DNA of 64,000 nucleotides, taken from contig JACKNM010000019.1 in the NCBI GenBank assembly GCA_024234875.1, positions 1-64,000 of the forward strand, written 5' to 3'. Below are positions 55,201-61,520 of the stretch, in pieces. This DNA is from Ectothiorhodospiraceae bacterium. GTDB lineage: Bacteria > Pseudomonadota > Gammaproteobacteria > HK1. The notes below the pieces were generated by a model, which was not told the DNA's origin, made no database searches, and saw nothing but the letters and a program-made list of their open reading frames with translations. Position 1 is the stretch's first letter; every line of letters starts with the position of its first letter. The position numbers and the translations under genes were made by a program.

Positions 55201-57570
55201 AGCGCTCTCACCAACAACGGCGAGCTGGTGCTCGACGCCGGCGCGGTGACCGGCGGTGACATCACCAACACCGCGACCGGGGTGGTGCGCGGGCACGGCA
55301 CCATCGGCCAGACCATCCTCAACGCGGGCACCGTGCGCTCCGAGGGCGGCACGCTGGCGGTCGCCGGCGGCGGCATCCAGGGCCAGAGCGGCACGGTGGA
55401 GATCACCGCAGGCTCCAGCCTGGATCTCTCCGCCGCGACCGGCACCCAGAGCGCCGACAACCTGGTGCACAACGGGGTCTCCCTGGCGCTCGGCGGCAAC
55501 GACTTCCGAGTCGACGTCGACTTCGTGAACGGCAACGCCGGCTCCGGCAATGCCTTCGACGCACGCGCCAACGTCACCGGCAGCGGGCAAATCCTCGCCG
55601 GCGGGGACGTGGCCCAGGCGATCACCGGCGACGTGGCCGGCGGCGCCACCGCGACCCCCGAGATCGCGTTCGGCGACGTGCACGTCGGTACCACCAGCAC
55701 CCGCAACTACCAGGTCGCGAACACCGGAACCGACGGGCCGAGCCTGCGCGGCGCGATCCAGACCGCGGCCAACGGCGGCAACATCACCGATTCACGCCTG
55801 GTGGGCTCGGGCGCGAGCGCCGGTGACTTCGGCCCGATCGGCCCCGGGGCCGGCACTGGTGACCTCCAGGTCCGCTTCCAGGCGACCAGCGCCGGCGCGC
55901 TGAGCGGGCAGGTGATCCACGTCGAGAACAACTTCGACAACGTCACCGACCAGGACATCGCGGTCACCGGCACTGCCTGGAACCTGGCCGAGGCGGCGAT
56001 CCAGACCGCGGCGCCGGTGCTCATCGGCAACTTCCACGTCGGGGACCTGGCGCCCCAGGCGCGCCTGCAGGTCGCCAACGCGGCTCCGGTCGGCGCCTTC
56101 ACCGAGCGGCTGAACGGTCAGGCGCTGAACGCCGATACCGGCATCGTGGTCGGCGGCGCCGGGTTCAGTGGCCTCGCGGCCGGGCAGGTGAACGGCGACG
56201 GGCTGGAGGTCGGCATCGACACCAGCACCGCCGGCATCAAGGACGGCAACGCGCGTTTCGCGTTCCAGTCCGACGGCACCGGGCTCAACAGCCTCGGCGT
56301 GACGTCGCTCGGTATCCAGAGCATCCAGGTGCAGGGCACCGTCTGGGCCTATGCGGTCGGTGACGCCACCAGCGAGGTCAACTTCGGCGCCCATCGTGTC
56401 GGTCCCGGCGCGGTCGAGGCATCGCTGGTGGTCAGCAACATCGGGCCGGACACCGGCGGCGCCACCGAGACCCTGCGTGCATCGTTCGACGCGATGCCGG
56501 CCGGGTTCCTGGTCGAGGGCAGCGCCGGGCCGCTCGACGTCGGCGCCATCGGCGTCGGCTCGCCGCGCGACGTGACGCTGTCGTTCCTGACCGCGGTGTC
56601 CGGTGACTTCACCGGGACCACGCTCGACATCGGCTTCGTCTCCGAGGCGGCCGCCGGCACCGGGCTGTCCGACACCGACGTCGGTGGTCAGAGCGTGACC
56701 CTGAACGGCAAGGTCTACGCGGCGGCCGAGGCGAGCGTCACGCCGACGGCCATCGACCTCGGCATCCTGCGCCAGGGACAGCTCGTCGCCGGCGAGAACC
56801 TGGCGGTGTCCAACGTCGCCACCGGGGGGCTGGTCGACGTCCTGCGCGGCGGGTTCTCGGCCGTCGACGGGCCGTTCACCGCCAGCGGTGACCTCGGCGC
56901 CGGCGTGGCCGCGGGTGCCACCGACTCGACCAGCCTGCTGCTCGGGATCGACACCTCCGCCGCCGGCGTGTTCGACGGCACCGCGACCCTGGACCTGGTC
57001 AGCCACAACGAGGATCTCGCCGACCTGCTGCTCGACTCGATCGACGTGAGCCTCCATGCCACCGTCAACGCGCTCGCCAACCCGGTGATCGAGCTGGCGG
57101 GCGGCGACGGGACCCTCACCGGCAGCCCCACCTTCCTGGTGCTCGACCTCGGCTCGATCGTCGAGGGCAGTGGCGACACGCGCAGCGCCTCGCTGTCGAT
57201 TCTCAACGACGTGCTGGGGCCGGCGGACTTCCTGGCCGGGGAGTTCGTCGACGTCCTGGCCGGTCAGTTCGACCTTGCCGGGCTCGACCCCTTCCTCGAC
57301 GTCGCCGCCGGCGGTGCGCTGGGCGGGCTCGGGATCAGCTTCGACTCGACCGGGCTCGGGGTCGGCAACTTCCTGGCCGAGTTCACCCTCGACCCGTTCA
57401 GCACCCTGGCCGGTGGCGTGGACCCGATCGCGCTGGCCGACATCCGGGTGCAGGTGCGGGCGCGCATCGTCGCCGGTGGTGGTGTCGACGTCCCCGAGCC
57501 GCCGGTGCTCGCCCTGCTGCTCGGCGGCACCCTGGTGCTGGTCGCGGGACGGCGGCGCCGCAAGGGCTGA
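46285..57570 (+). CDS. giant PEP-CTERM repeat surface protein
   Basis: A 3761-residue predicted adhesin or matrix protein. Order: signal peptide (residues about 31-54, VRAVVLGVALGLAAGTAAAA); a WIGGAGNWNDPGNWSGG module; six repeats of about 195 residues marked by GSPFSG and GHTIRGAG; a closing segment (GAGATVAAGASPGIL); a second W-N-G module with four 175-residue repeats (VDGDETLTN...GHTLQGEG); a third module; then about five choice-of-anchor-D-like units (FGDVHVGTTSTRNYQV, FGAHRVG, LGILRQG). It ends VPEPPVLALLLGGTLVLVAG-RRRRKG, a classic PEP-CTERM exosortase signal. I see no cysteine and only about four lysines. No exosortase gene is in the window. Confidence 0.92.
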   Translation: MNDRAATHAPIDRAARLPGALALARRLPPPDVSAVRAVVLGVALGLAAGTAAAATPATWIGGAGNWNDPGNWSGGVVPQNTPTETFDVVIDNASGTASVVTLNVNTTIESLTLDAGDTVTFNDGIDLTIAGGPTTGFLVNDGTINLVGSPFSGGTTAIVLQGGIGLTGSGQVVMNNDANNQILADGTVIDHGAGHTIRGSGEILDGTGGMVNQAGARIIAEGSVGLTVDPSASGGFLNQGVLQAGDSGAGTTGTLTLSGAGGGNFTNTTGTIEAQDGSTVRLVSGATVVGGNLGSTGTGAVSLEGAGASGSTLDGVTLSGVVNQGDGVAVRVQDGITNHATWNVLGSAFSGATTSINFAGAQTLQGSGSIVLNDDAQNTITTDGSTLTHAADHTIRGAGRLLNGGGSMVNDGTIIQQGGNALVIRPDAGGFTNNATLRAEGTGGIDLDGGAGGAFTNNAVIEAGAGSRVDLLNGVTVSGGTLRGTGLVQLNGNGASGATLDGVTLEGNVDQVDGADVTVTGGIVNDGTWTLSSSPFSGALTDVLFQGTQTLDGVGEIAMSDDPNNRILTSAGDTLTQAAGHTIRGAGELLDNTGSMVNQGVIRQQGGNRLTIDPDGGGFVNALGGLVEATGTGGIALSGAGGGTFTNDGNPIVARDGSRVDLTDGATLVGGTLASEGAGFVNLDGIASNAAVLDGVTLQGSVVQADNRDVVVRNGITNDATWSVNGSPFSGSFTDITFEGTQALAGTGQIVLSDDPQNRVLTDVDATVLTQAAGHTIRGAGRLLDGAGAMVNQGSIVQQGGNRLVVTPGGNATGFVNEGTLRADGTGGLELSGAGGGEFTNTGQTIGIGDGSQVVLSGAAVLHGGTVAADGAGQSGQLVMTGAGAGAATLDAVTLETAVTQNDNVDVRVVNGLTNNATWSVNGSPFSGSFTDITFAGSQTLTGTGEIAFSADPQNRILVDADATTLTQAAGHTIRGGGQLLAGTGAMVNQGAIVQEGSHALVIDPGANATGFVNAGTLQANGTPGIELSGAGGGEFTNSGHSIGIADGSRVVLSNAAIVHGGSFDANGGDRIGLVSLAGAGAAAATLDGVTLNAGVQQNDNVDARVTNGLTNNAIWSMNASGFSGNDTDLTFVGTQTLGGTGSIVMSNDVDNRILVDAGTTVLTQAAGHTISGAGDLLAGTGGMINQGTIRGDRGLPLIVDPGVGASFTNAGVVEARGGGTVRFTDSAEVTNVVGNALVGGTWVVDDTTGGLTQMQLGVGSTQADIRTNDAEIRLAGVNSRFDALANLDANAGSFTLQRGRDFATVGDLANTGDVTVEDAASSLAVAGDYDQTAGNTNLVGGTLSATSVNLLGGSLTGSGTVQGATTVGAGATVAAGASPGILNFENALDLAAGSILDFELAGTAVDGNVPNVGVINTATNPVSTQFDQINVFDVANIADGVIVNVATIDGFTAAGGNFWDLITADTLNLSSPSNLVVDLSGVAGVIQANINLEEVALADPTRGGATREALRMSIDAVQVNAIWNGDGAGGGANGNFTSANWTFEDDDGNAVDVSPLVFPSNTSLVFFNAVIDDGKPGTSVVTLNQSATVDALTVSGGDELEIGSGRFLTIDQDPGRPGSGVVTNNGLIDVNPFLAAGLTFDGAGTLLGTGVVDLGGNGARVAGSDGTGSLLHGAGHTIQGAGLVGADFASLDNAGTIAATGGNLTVGTDTANPLAVHNTGVMESTAGGNLVLGAARHTNDGTIRAGDGSTVTLANGSTLIGGTGTLESTGTGRFRVASNNTTRFEGDIVNNATIELDPFLEAVIAVDADTTLSGTGNIAMLRNGAVISGVDGDETLVNEAGHTLHGAGLIGRDLLRLDNRGLVLADIENGRLIVGDDDTPDGLDVVQSGAGTLAAADGGILEIRNARVAGGVIRADGEGPGGARSRVELGDGSTIVGGTRFESSGAGVVQVTSGRTTHFEGAITNNATIEINPFLQAAIGIDADTTLAGTGNITLNGTGAVILGVDGDETLTNQGGHTLQGEGAIGRNLATLDNRGLIVGNHDTRTLTVGDDDTADGLSVVQSGAGTLAAADGGILRIQNARVAGGVVRADGEGPGANRSVVQLGNGSTIAGGTRLESTGAGVIEVASNQTTHFEGTITNNATVEVNPFLPAVIGIDAATTLAGTGNITLRGNGAAIAGVDGDETLTNLAGHTLQGEGAIGRNLAALDNRGLVVANQEGRTLTVGDDDVPDGLSVVQSGAGTLGATDGGILDVRNARVAGGVIRADGESSGGVRSLARLGNGSTIAGGTRLESSGAGVIEVASNQTTHLEGAITNDATVEVNPFFAATIGIDADTTIDGTGRILLANSAGARITAVDGDETLTNAAGHTIAGGGRLGLDTLGIVNAGAIVGNNGQMIVDPRDSTVLLNDTTGTLRAESGGSLRVEDATVDNQGTVEAVATTVATNVTFAADATVSNRVGTALVGGTWRASGDTASAVVDLQGGSTIDTIGAGATLVLDGASADIRIGGASIRTTLASSTGTLEVSNGQLFSTPGNFTNTGDVSIVGATSELLVNGGSYTQTAGNTRLDGGNLVASTVDISGGSLTGVGVVDGNLSVSGAGTVASGFSPGIIQVSQDFTLGLGGIWDVEIAGTDPFAPAFDQLLVGGTATFEAGSSIDVSLLGGFGPVAGNSFDLLSADLIVDNTGDIASIFDFTSAVLAPGLRYEVALVDTDANSTADTLRLFVDQIAAIGVIDATWNGGAGSFTDGNWTFSDTPPGAFPDNTADTFFNVAIDGSNDTTASPVALETDVTVDSLRVDSTDALEVTDGNTLTIERDPARTESGRIVNEGAITLASTGASTAIAADGDLTITGTGTLTMADGAAAAINGTAGSTVVNDVEHTIAGAGEIGQGQVDLDNRGTIVADGAQALVIQTPSAVDNSGTLRATGSGGLVVSGDLDNTGIVDVQTGSSATLAGQTVNDGTIANTGGTLNASALTNNGELVLDAGAVTGGDITNTATGVVRGHGTIGQTILNAGTVRSEGGTLAVAGGGIQGQSGTVEITAGSSLDLSAATGTQSADNLVHNGVSLALGGNDFRVDVDFVNGNAGSGNAFDARANVTGSGQILAGGDVAQAITGDVAGGATATPEIAFGDVHVGTTSTRNYQVANTGTDGPSLRGAIQTAANGGNITDSRLVGSGASAGDFGPIGPGAGTGDLQVRFQATSAGALSGQVIHVENNFDNVTDQDIAVTGTAWNLAEAAIQTAAPVLIGNFHVGDLAPQARLQVANAAPVGAFTERLNGQALNADTGIVVGGAGFSGLAAGQVNGDGLEVGIDTSTAGIKDGNARFAFQSDGTGLNSLGVTSLGIQSIQVQGTVWAYAVGDATSEVNFGAHRVGPGAVEASLVVSNIGPDTGGATETLRASFDAMPAGFLVEGSAGPLDVGAIGVGSPRDVTLSFLTAVSGDFTGTTLDIGFVSEAAAGTGLSDTDVGGQSVTLNGKVYAAAEASVTPTAIDLGILRQGQLVAGENLAVSNVATGGLVDVLRGGFSAVDGPFTASGDLGAGVAAGATDSTSLLLGIDTSAAGVFDGTATLDLVSHNEDLADLLLDSIDVSLHATVNALANPVIELAGGDGTLTGSPTFLVLDLGSIVEGSGDTRSASLSILNDVLGPADFLAGEFVDVLAGQFDLAGLDPFLDVAAGGALGGLGISFDSTGLGVGNFLAEFTLDPFSTLAGGVDPIALADIRVQVRARIVAGGGVDVPEPPVLALLLGGTLVLVAGRRRRKG
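46726..49870 (+). repeat. six tandem intragenic repeats of about 590 bp
   Basis: Units begin near 46726, 47316, 47884, 48460, 49051 and 49644 at a GSPFSG-coding segment. The fourth and fifth units are most alike: GCCACCTGGTCGGTGAACGG occurs at 48442 and 49033, 591 bp apart. Each unit encodes a beta-rich GHTIRGAG...MVNQG...FTN pattern. The high identity makes unit gain or loss by recombination likely. Confidence 0.85.
51151..53470 (+). repeat. tandem intragenic repeats with an exact 525-bp period
   Basis: The marker GCGACG(A/G)TCGAG occurs at 51661, 52186, 52711 and 53236, exactly 525 bp (175 codons) apart each time; a more divergent unit precedes at about 51151. Each unit carries the VDGDETL-T-N, GHTLQGEG, LDNRGL and DGGIL segments. 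Confidence 0.9.
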
Positions 57571-57578
57571 GCCTCCTC

Positions 57579-57613
57579 GGGGACCGGCTCGCGCGACGCG
57601 CGTGCCAGTCCCC
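57579..57613. repeat. REP-like hairpin, GGGGACTGGCTC family (locus c)
   Basis: A 35-bp copy starting GGGGACCGGCTC and ending GTGCCAGTCCCC with a GCGCG stem between. It begins nine bases after the stop of the giant gene and lies between convergent genes. Confidence 0.85.
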
Positions 57614-57656
57614 GCGCACCCGCCCCGTGCACCGCGGTCACGCCGAGCGGTGCGCC

Positions 57657-58679
57657 TCAGACCGTGAAGTGCACCACCAGGTCGCCGAGCGCGGCATGGT
57701 CGGCCCCGGCCGCGATCGTCCCCGAGCGCGTCAGGACCACGGTCTCGCGGCGCACCGCGAAGGCGTAGCCGTCGGTGGTGTGCACCCAGGTGCCGGTCGA
57801 GCTGCGGTCGGTGAGCATCAGCTTGCCGCCGCGCACCCGTAGCTCGGCGTGGTCGCGGGACACGAACGGCTCCGGGATCTGCAGATCACAGTGCGGGGCC
57901 CGGCCGAGGGTGACGCGGTCGCCCTCCCCCAGCTGCCGCTCGGCGCCGCCGAGTCGGACGGAAACCCGTCGCTCGGCCAGCGCGGCGACGGTGATCGGCC
58001 CGGCAGCGTGGCACTCGGTCACCGGGGCGGCCTGACGCACCGTCGAGCCATGGGGATCCGGCCCGGGGAGGCTCGAGTACAGGGTCACCGGTGCGACGCG
58101 GCCCTTGAGGAACTGCGACCCGAGTCGCCGCAGCCCGGCACGCCGGTCCTCGGGCACGGTCACCACCGCGTCCGCGGTGAGCACCACCTCGCCGGGCTTG
58201 GCCAGCGCGAGCAGGCTCGCGGTCAGATTGACGCAGTCGCCGAACACGTCGCCGCGGGCGCGGATGTAGTCGCCGACGTGGACCCCGACGCGCATCCGAA
58301 CGCCGCCGGCGCCGCGCGCGGCGGCCATGGCGTTGGCGGCAGCGAGCGCGCGCACCGCATCGGGGAACACGCAGAGCAGGTCGTCGCCCTTGCTGCGGAT
58401 CACCGTGCCGCCCCGAGCGCGCACCACCTCCGCGAGCTGGTCGATCAACAGCCCGACCAGCGCGAGCGCCGCCCGGTCGCCCTGGCCCGAGTACAGCGTG
58501 GTGCTGCCGCACACGTCGGCAAAGAGGATCGCGCCATGGGACCGGGTCTCCGGGGCCTGGCGCTCACGGGAGCGCGCACCCCGGCGTCCGAGGACCGAGC
58601 GGGCGCGATGCCAGGGCGCGAGCCAGGTGGCTTGACGACTCGCGTGGGGTAGGTTCTCCGTCGACTCGGCTGCGCACAT
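57657..58679 (-). CDS. class III nucleotide cyclase homologue with C-terminal FHA domain
   Basis: A 340-residue cytoplasmic protein. The cyclase domain (about 48-190) has the metal aspartates Asp55 (ILFADVCGST) and Asp99 (IRSKGDDLLCVF) and Asn151 (DCVNLTASLLALA). The transition-state arginine expected four residues after that Asn is Ser155, and the purine-contact Lys three residues before the GD glycine is Arg. The FHA domain (about 250-335) has VTLGRAPHCDLQI, FVSRDHAEL and STGTWV, so it should bind phosphothreonine partners. ATG at 58679 with GAGGA upstream. Divergent from the amr operon. Confidence 0.85.
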   Translation of the reverse strand: MCAAESTENLPHASRQATWLAPWHRARSVLGRRGARSRERQAPETRSHGAILFADVCGSTTLYSGQGDRAALALVGLLIDQLAEVVRARGGTVIRSKGDDLLCVFPDAVRALAAANAMAAARGAGGVRMRVGVHVGDYIRARGDVFGDCVNLTASLLALAKPGEVVLTADAVVTVPEDRRAGLRRLGSQFLKGRVAPVTLYSSLPGPDPHGSTVRQAAPVTECHAAGPITVAALAERRVSVRLGGAERQLGEGDRVTLGRAPHCDLQIPEPFVSRDHAELRVRGGKLMLTDRSSTGTWVHTTDGYAFAVRRETVVLTRSGTIAAGADHAALGDLVVHFTV

Positions 58680-58897
58680 GGTCGTGGTCCTCGCGTGAGT
58701 CGGTTCCACCGCGGGGTGGATTCGAGTGGGTGGCAGTCTGGGCGCGGGAGGTTTCGGGGCGATATCGCGGTGGGCGGCCGATTGTTTCGGATGTTTCGGG
58801 GCTCCGAGGGTCACCGAGAGCGTGATCGAGATCAGGTGGCACGGGTCTGCGGGTCGTCGACGGTTGAAGTCGACCCGGGGACGCCACAGTTTCGACC

Positions 58898-58906
58898 AAG
58901 GAGGTG
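58898..58906 (+). promoter_or_regulatory. strong ribosome binding site of amrB
   Basis: AAGGAGGTG is almost a full anti-16S match, ending six bases before the ATG at 58913; it favours that ATG over the overlapping GTG at 58904. Confidence 0.75.
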
Positions 58907-58912
58907 GGTGTG

Positions 58913-59764
58913 ATGAGTGGTGGAGCGCGCTCCGGTGCCGCGGTTCGACCGGCCGCCGTGGCGGGATTCTTCTATCCCGGCGATCCCGAGGTACTGGCGC
59001 GCACCGTCGACGAGCTGCTGGGCGTGGCGGCCGCGGCGGCCGCGCCGGCGCCGAAGGCGGTGCTGGTGCCACACGCGGGCTACGTCTATTCCGGCGCGAT
59101 CGCGGCGAGCGCGTACCGCCTGCTCGAGGCCGGGCGTGACGCGATCCGTCGTGTCGTCCTCGTCGGCCCCGCCCACCGCGTGCGGCTGCGTGGGATCGCG
59201 CTGCCCGCGGCGCAGGCGTTCGCCACCCCGCTCGGGACGATCGCGGTCGATCGTGGCGCCTGCGCCGAGCTCGCGGATCTCCCACAGGTGCGGGTGAGCG
59301 CGGAGGCCCACGCGCTCGAGCACGCGCTGGAGGTCCAGCTGCCCTTCCTGCAACGCATCCTCGGCCATTTCACCATCGTCCCGCTGGTCGTGGGCGACAC
59401 TCGCCCGGGCGAGGTCGAGGCGGTGCTGGAGCGGCTGTGGGGCGGGCGGGAGACCCTGATCGTCGTCAGCTCCGACCTCTCTCACTACCGGACCTACGAT
59501 TCGGCTCGCGAGCTGGACCGCGCAACCGTCGCCTCGATCGTCGCGCTGCGTCCGCTGCACCACCACGAGCAGGCCTGTGGCGCGGGCGCGATCAACGGCT
59601 TCTTGCCGTGTGCGCGCGAGCATCGGTTGGCGGCGACTCTGCTCGACCTGCGGAGCTCGGGCGACACCGCTGGCGACCGCGACCGCGTCGTCGGCTACTG
59701 CGCCATCGCGTTCGACGTCTCCGGCCAGCGCGCCCACGGCGAGGAATCGCACCTTGCGAGCTGA
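58913..59764 (+). CDS. amrB: AmmeMemoRadiSam system protein B (Memo family)
   Basis: A 283-residue Memo-family protein related to extradiol dioxygenases. Conserved parts: VRPAAVAGFFYPGDPEVL, VLVPHAGYVYSGAIAASAYRLL (His54), LVGPAHRVRLRGIALP, EHALEVQLPFLQRIL, VVSSDLSHYRTYDSARELD and the Cys in HEQACGAGAI. Human Memo has been reported as a copper-dependent redox protein; the bacterial role is unknown. First gene of a three-gene overlapping operon. The 233-bp spacer to the divergent cyclase gene has no clear sigma-70 promoter. Confidence 0.93.
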   Translation: MSGGARSGAAVRPAAVAGFFYPGDPEVLARTVDELLGVAAAAAAPAPKAVLVPHAGYVYSGAIAASAYRLLEAGRDAIRRVVLVGPAHRVRLRGIALPAAQAFATPLGTIAVDRGACAELADLPQVRVSAEAHALEHALEVQLPFLQRILGHFTIVPLVVGDTRPGEVEAVLERLWGGRETLIVVSSDLSHYRTYDSARELDRATVASIVALRPLHHHEQACGAGAINGFLPCAREHRLAATLLDLRSSGDTAGDRDRVVGYCAIAFDVSGQRAHGEESHLAS

Positions 59765-60317
59765 TCGACAGGCGAGGCTCCTGGCGCTCGCCCGGGCGGC
59801 GTTGCACCCGCACGCGCTGCCACCGACGCTCGACGCGACGACGCCCGGGTGGCTCACAGAGCCGGGCGCGAGCTTCGTCACCCTCACCCTCGGCGGAGCG
59901 CTCCGCGGCTGCATCGGCTCGATCGAGGCGACCCGCGCGCTCGCCCTCGACGTCCACCACAACGCCATCGCGGCGGCGAGTCGCGACCCGCGATTCCCGC
60001 CGCTCGACCGCGACGAGGTGGGTGCGGTACGCGTCGAGGTCTCCGTGCTCTCGGCCCTCGAGCCACTGGCTGCGTGCGACGTCGACAGCCTGCTCGGGCT
60101 GATCCGCCCCATGGTCGACGGCATCCTGATCGACGACGGTGCGCGCCGTGCCACCTTTCTGCCGCAGGTCTGGTCGGTGCTCCCGGAGCCTCGGATGTTC
60201 CTGCGACGGCTGGGCGAGAAGGCGGGGCTGGCCCCGGGGGTCTGGCCGGCATCGCTCAGGGTGTGGCGGTACACCGTGACCAAGTGCGTGGAGACGCGGC
60301 CGGGAGACGCTGCGTGA
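59754..60317 (+). CDS. amrA: AmmeMemoRadiSam system protein A (AMMECR1 family)
   Basis: A 187-residue AMMECR1 protein. The conserved segment LGGALRGCIGSIEATRALALDVHHNAIAAASRDPRFPPLDRDEV carries the family LRGCIG motif; it continues with VEVSVLSALEPL, DGILIDDGARRATFLPQVW and LGEKAGL. The start is probably the TTG at 59754, overlapping the amrB end and preceded by GAGGA at 59741-59745. It overlaps amrS by four bases. Molecular role unknown; always co-occurs with Memo and radical SAM partners. Confidence 0.92.
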   Translation: MRADRQARLLALARAALHPHALPPTLDATTPGWLTEPGASFVTLTLGGALRGCIGSIEATRALALDVHHNAIAAASRDPRFPPLDRDEVGAVRVEVSVLSALEPLAACDVDSLLGLIRPMVDGILIDDGARRATFLPQVWSVLPEPRMFLRRLGEKAGLAPGVWPASLRVWRYTVTKCVETRPGDAA

Positions 60318-61399
60318 CGCCGGAATCGACCCATCCCGCGCGCTGGTGGCACCGGCTGGACGACGGCCGCATCCAGTGCGATCTCTGTCCGCGTGACTGC
60401 CGGCTACGCGAGGGCCAGCGCGGCGCCTGCTTCGTGCGCCGCCGCGTCGACGACGCGATGGTGCTCGCGACCTACGGGCGCTCGTCCGGCTTTTGCATCG
60501 ACCCGATCGAGAAGAAGCCGCTGGCGCACTTCTACCCGGGCAGCAGCGTCCTCTCCTTCGGCACCGCCGGGTGCAACCTCGCCTGCAAGTTCTGTCAGAA
60601 CTCCGACATCACCAAGGCGCGCGACATGGACCGGCTGATGGATCGCGCGACGCCGGAGGAGATCGCGCGCACCGCGGCCCGGCACGGTTGCCGAAGCGTC
60701 GCCTTCACCTACAACGACCCGGTGATCTTCGCCGAGTACGCGATGGACACCGCCGACGCCTGCCATGCGCTCGGCGTCGCCACCGTCGCGGTGACCGCGG
60801 GCTACGTCCGCGAGCCGGCGCGCTCGGAGCTCTTCTCGCGTATCGACGCGGCCAACGTCGATCTCAAGGCGTTCACCGAGGACTTCTACTACCGGCTCAC
60901 CGGCTCCCATCTCGAGCCGGTGCTGGACACGCTGCGCTACCTGGTGCACGAGACCGCGGTGTGGACGGAGATCACGACGCTGCTGATTCCCGGCCACAAC
61001 GACTCCGATGCGGAGATCGGCCGGCTCGCGGCCTGGGTGGGGGAGAACCTGGGCCCCGACGTGCCGCTGCACTTCTCGGCCTTCCACCCTGACTTCCGAA
61101 TGCTCGACGTGCCGGCGACGCCGCCGGCGACGCTACGCCGGGCACGGCGCATCGCCCGTGACGCCGGTCTGCACCACGTCTACACCGGCAACGTCCACGA
61201 CACCGAGGGCGACACCACGTACTGCGCCGGCTGCGGCGCGAGGCTGGTGGTGCGCGACTGGTACGCGATCGAGGCCTACCGGCTCACCGACGACGGGTGC
61301 TGTCCGGACTGCGGCACCACGCTCGTCGGGCGCTTCGCGCCGTTTCGCATGGCCGATCAGTTCGGCCCACGGCGGGTGCCGGTGCGCATCCACCGGTAA
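60314..61399 (+). CDS. amrS: AmmeMemoRadiSam system radical SAM enzyme
   Basis: A 361-residue radical SAM enzyme. An N-terminal cysteine set CDLCPRDC (22-29) precedes the SAM-cluster motif CNLACKFCQN (Cys87, 91, 94); then KARDMDRLMD, VAFTYNDPVIFAEYAMD, NVDLKAFTEDFYYRLTG and a C-terminal zinc-ribbon-like CAGCGARL/CCPDCG, as in relatives of pyruvate formate-lyase activases. GTG start overlaps the amrA stop (GTGA). The substrate is unknown. Confidence 0.94.
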   Translation: MTPESTHPARWWHRLDDGRIQCDLCPRDCRLREGQRGACFVRRRVDDAMVLATYGRSSGFCIDPIEKKPLAHFYPGSSVLSFGTAGCNLACKFCQNSDITKARDMDRLMDRATPEEIARTAARHGCRSVAFTYNDPVIFAEYAMDTADACHALGVATVAVTAGYVREPARSELFSRIDAANVDLKAFTEDFYYRLTGSHLEPVLDTLRYLVHETAVWTEITTLLIPGHNDSDAEIGRLAAWVGENLGPDVPLHFSAFHPDFRMLDVPATPPATLRRARRIARDAGLHHVYTGNVHDTEGDTTYCAGCGARLVVRDWYAIEAYRLTDDGCCPDCGTTLVGRFAPFRMADQFGPRRVPVRIHR

Positions 61400-61419
61400 G
61401 CCGAGGGAACGACCCCACC

Positions 61420-61513
61420 GGGGACTGGCTCAAGCCGCGAAGCGGCGGGTGCCAGTCCCCGACCAGTGCGGGTCACGGCGGGTGCCTGTCCCCGGGGGGG
61501 TGAGCCGGTCCCC
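61420..61513. repeat. REP-like hairpins, GGGGACTGGCTC family (locus d)
   Basis: A 41-bp copy at 61420-61460 (GGGGACTGGCTC ... GTGCCAGTCCCC, with an inner GCCGCGAAGCGGC hairpin) is followed by a rearranged copy at about 61480-61513 (GGGTGCCTGTCCCC next to TGAGCCGGTCCCC). Both lie between convergent amrS and the amidohydrolase gene. Confidence 0.85.
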
Positions 61514-61520
61514 GGTACCG

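Noticed and set aside
47881..55683. Very long minus-strand open frames opposite the giant gene (up to 883 codons)
   Set aside because: They mirror the GC-rich, repeat-rich plus-strand gene; translations are low-complexity Asp/Arg/Gly/Val strings without domains, starts or ribosome sites.
58838..58851. TGGCACGGGTCTGC before amrB, possible sigma-54 promoter
   Set aside because: The GG to GC spacing is nine instead of the obligatory ten, so sigma-54 recognition is not expected.
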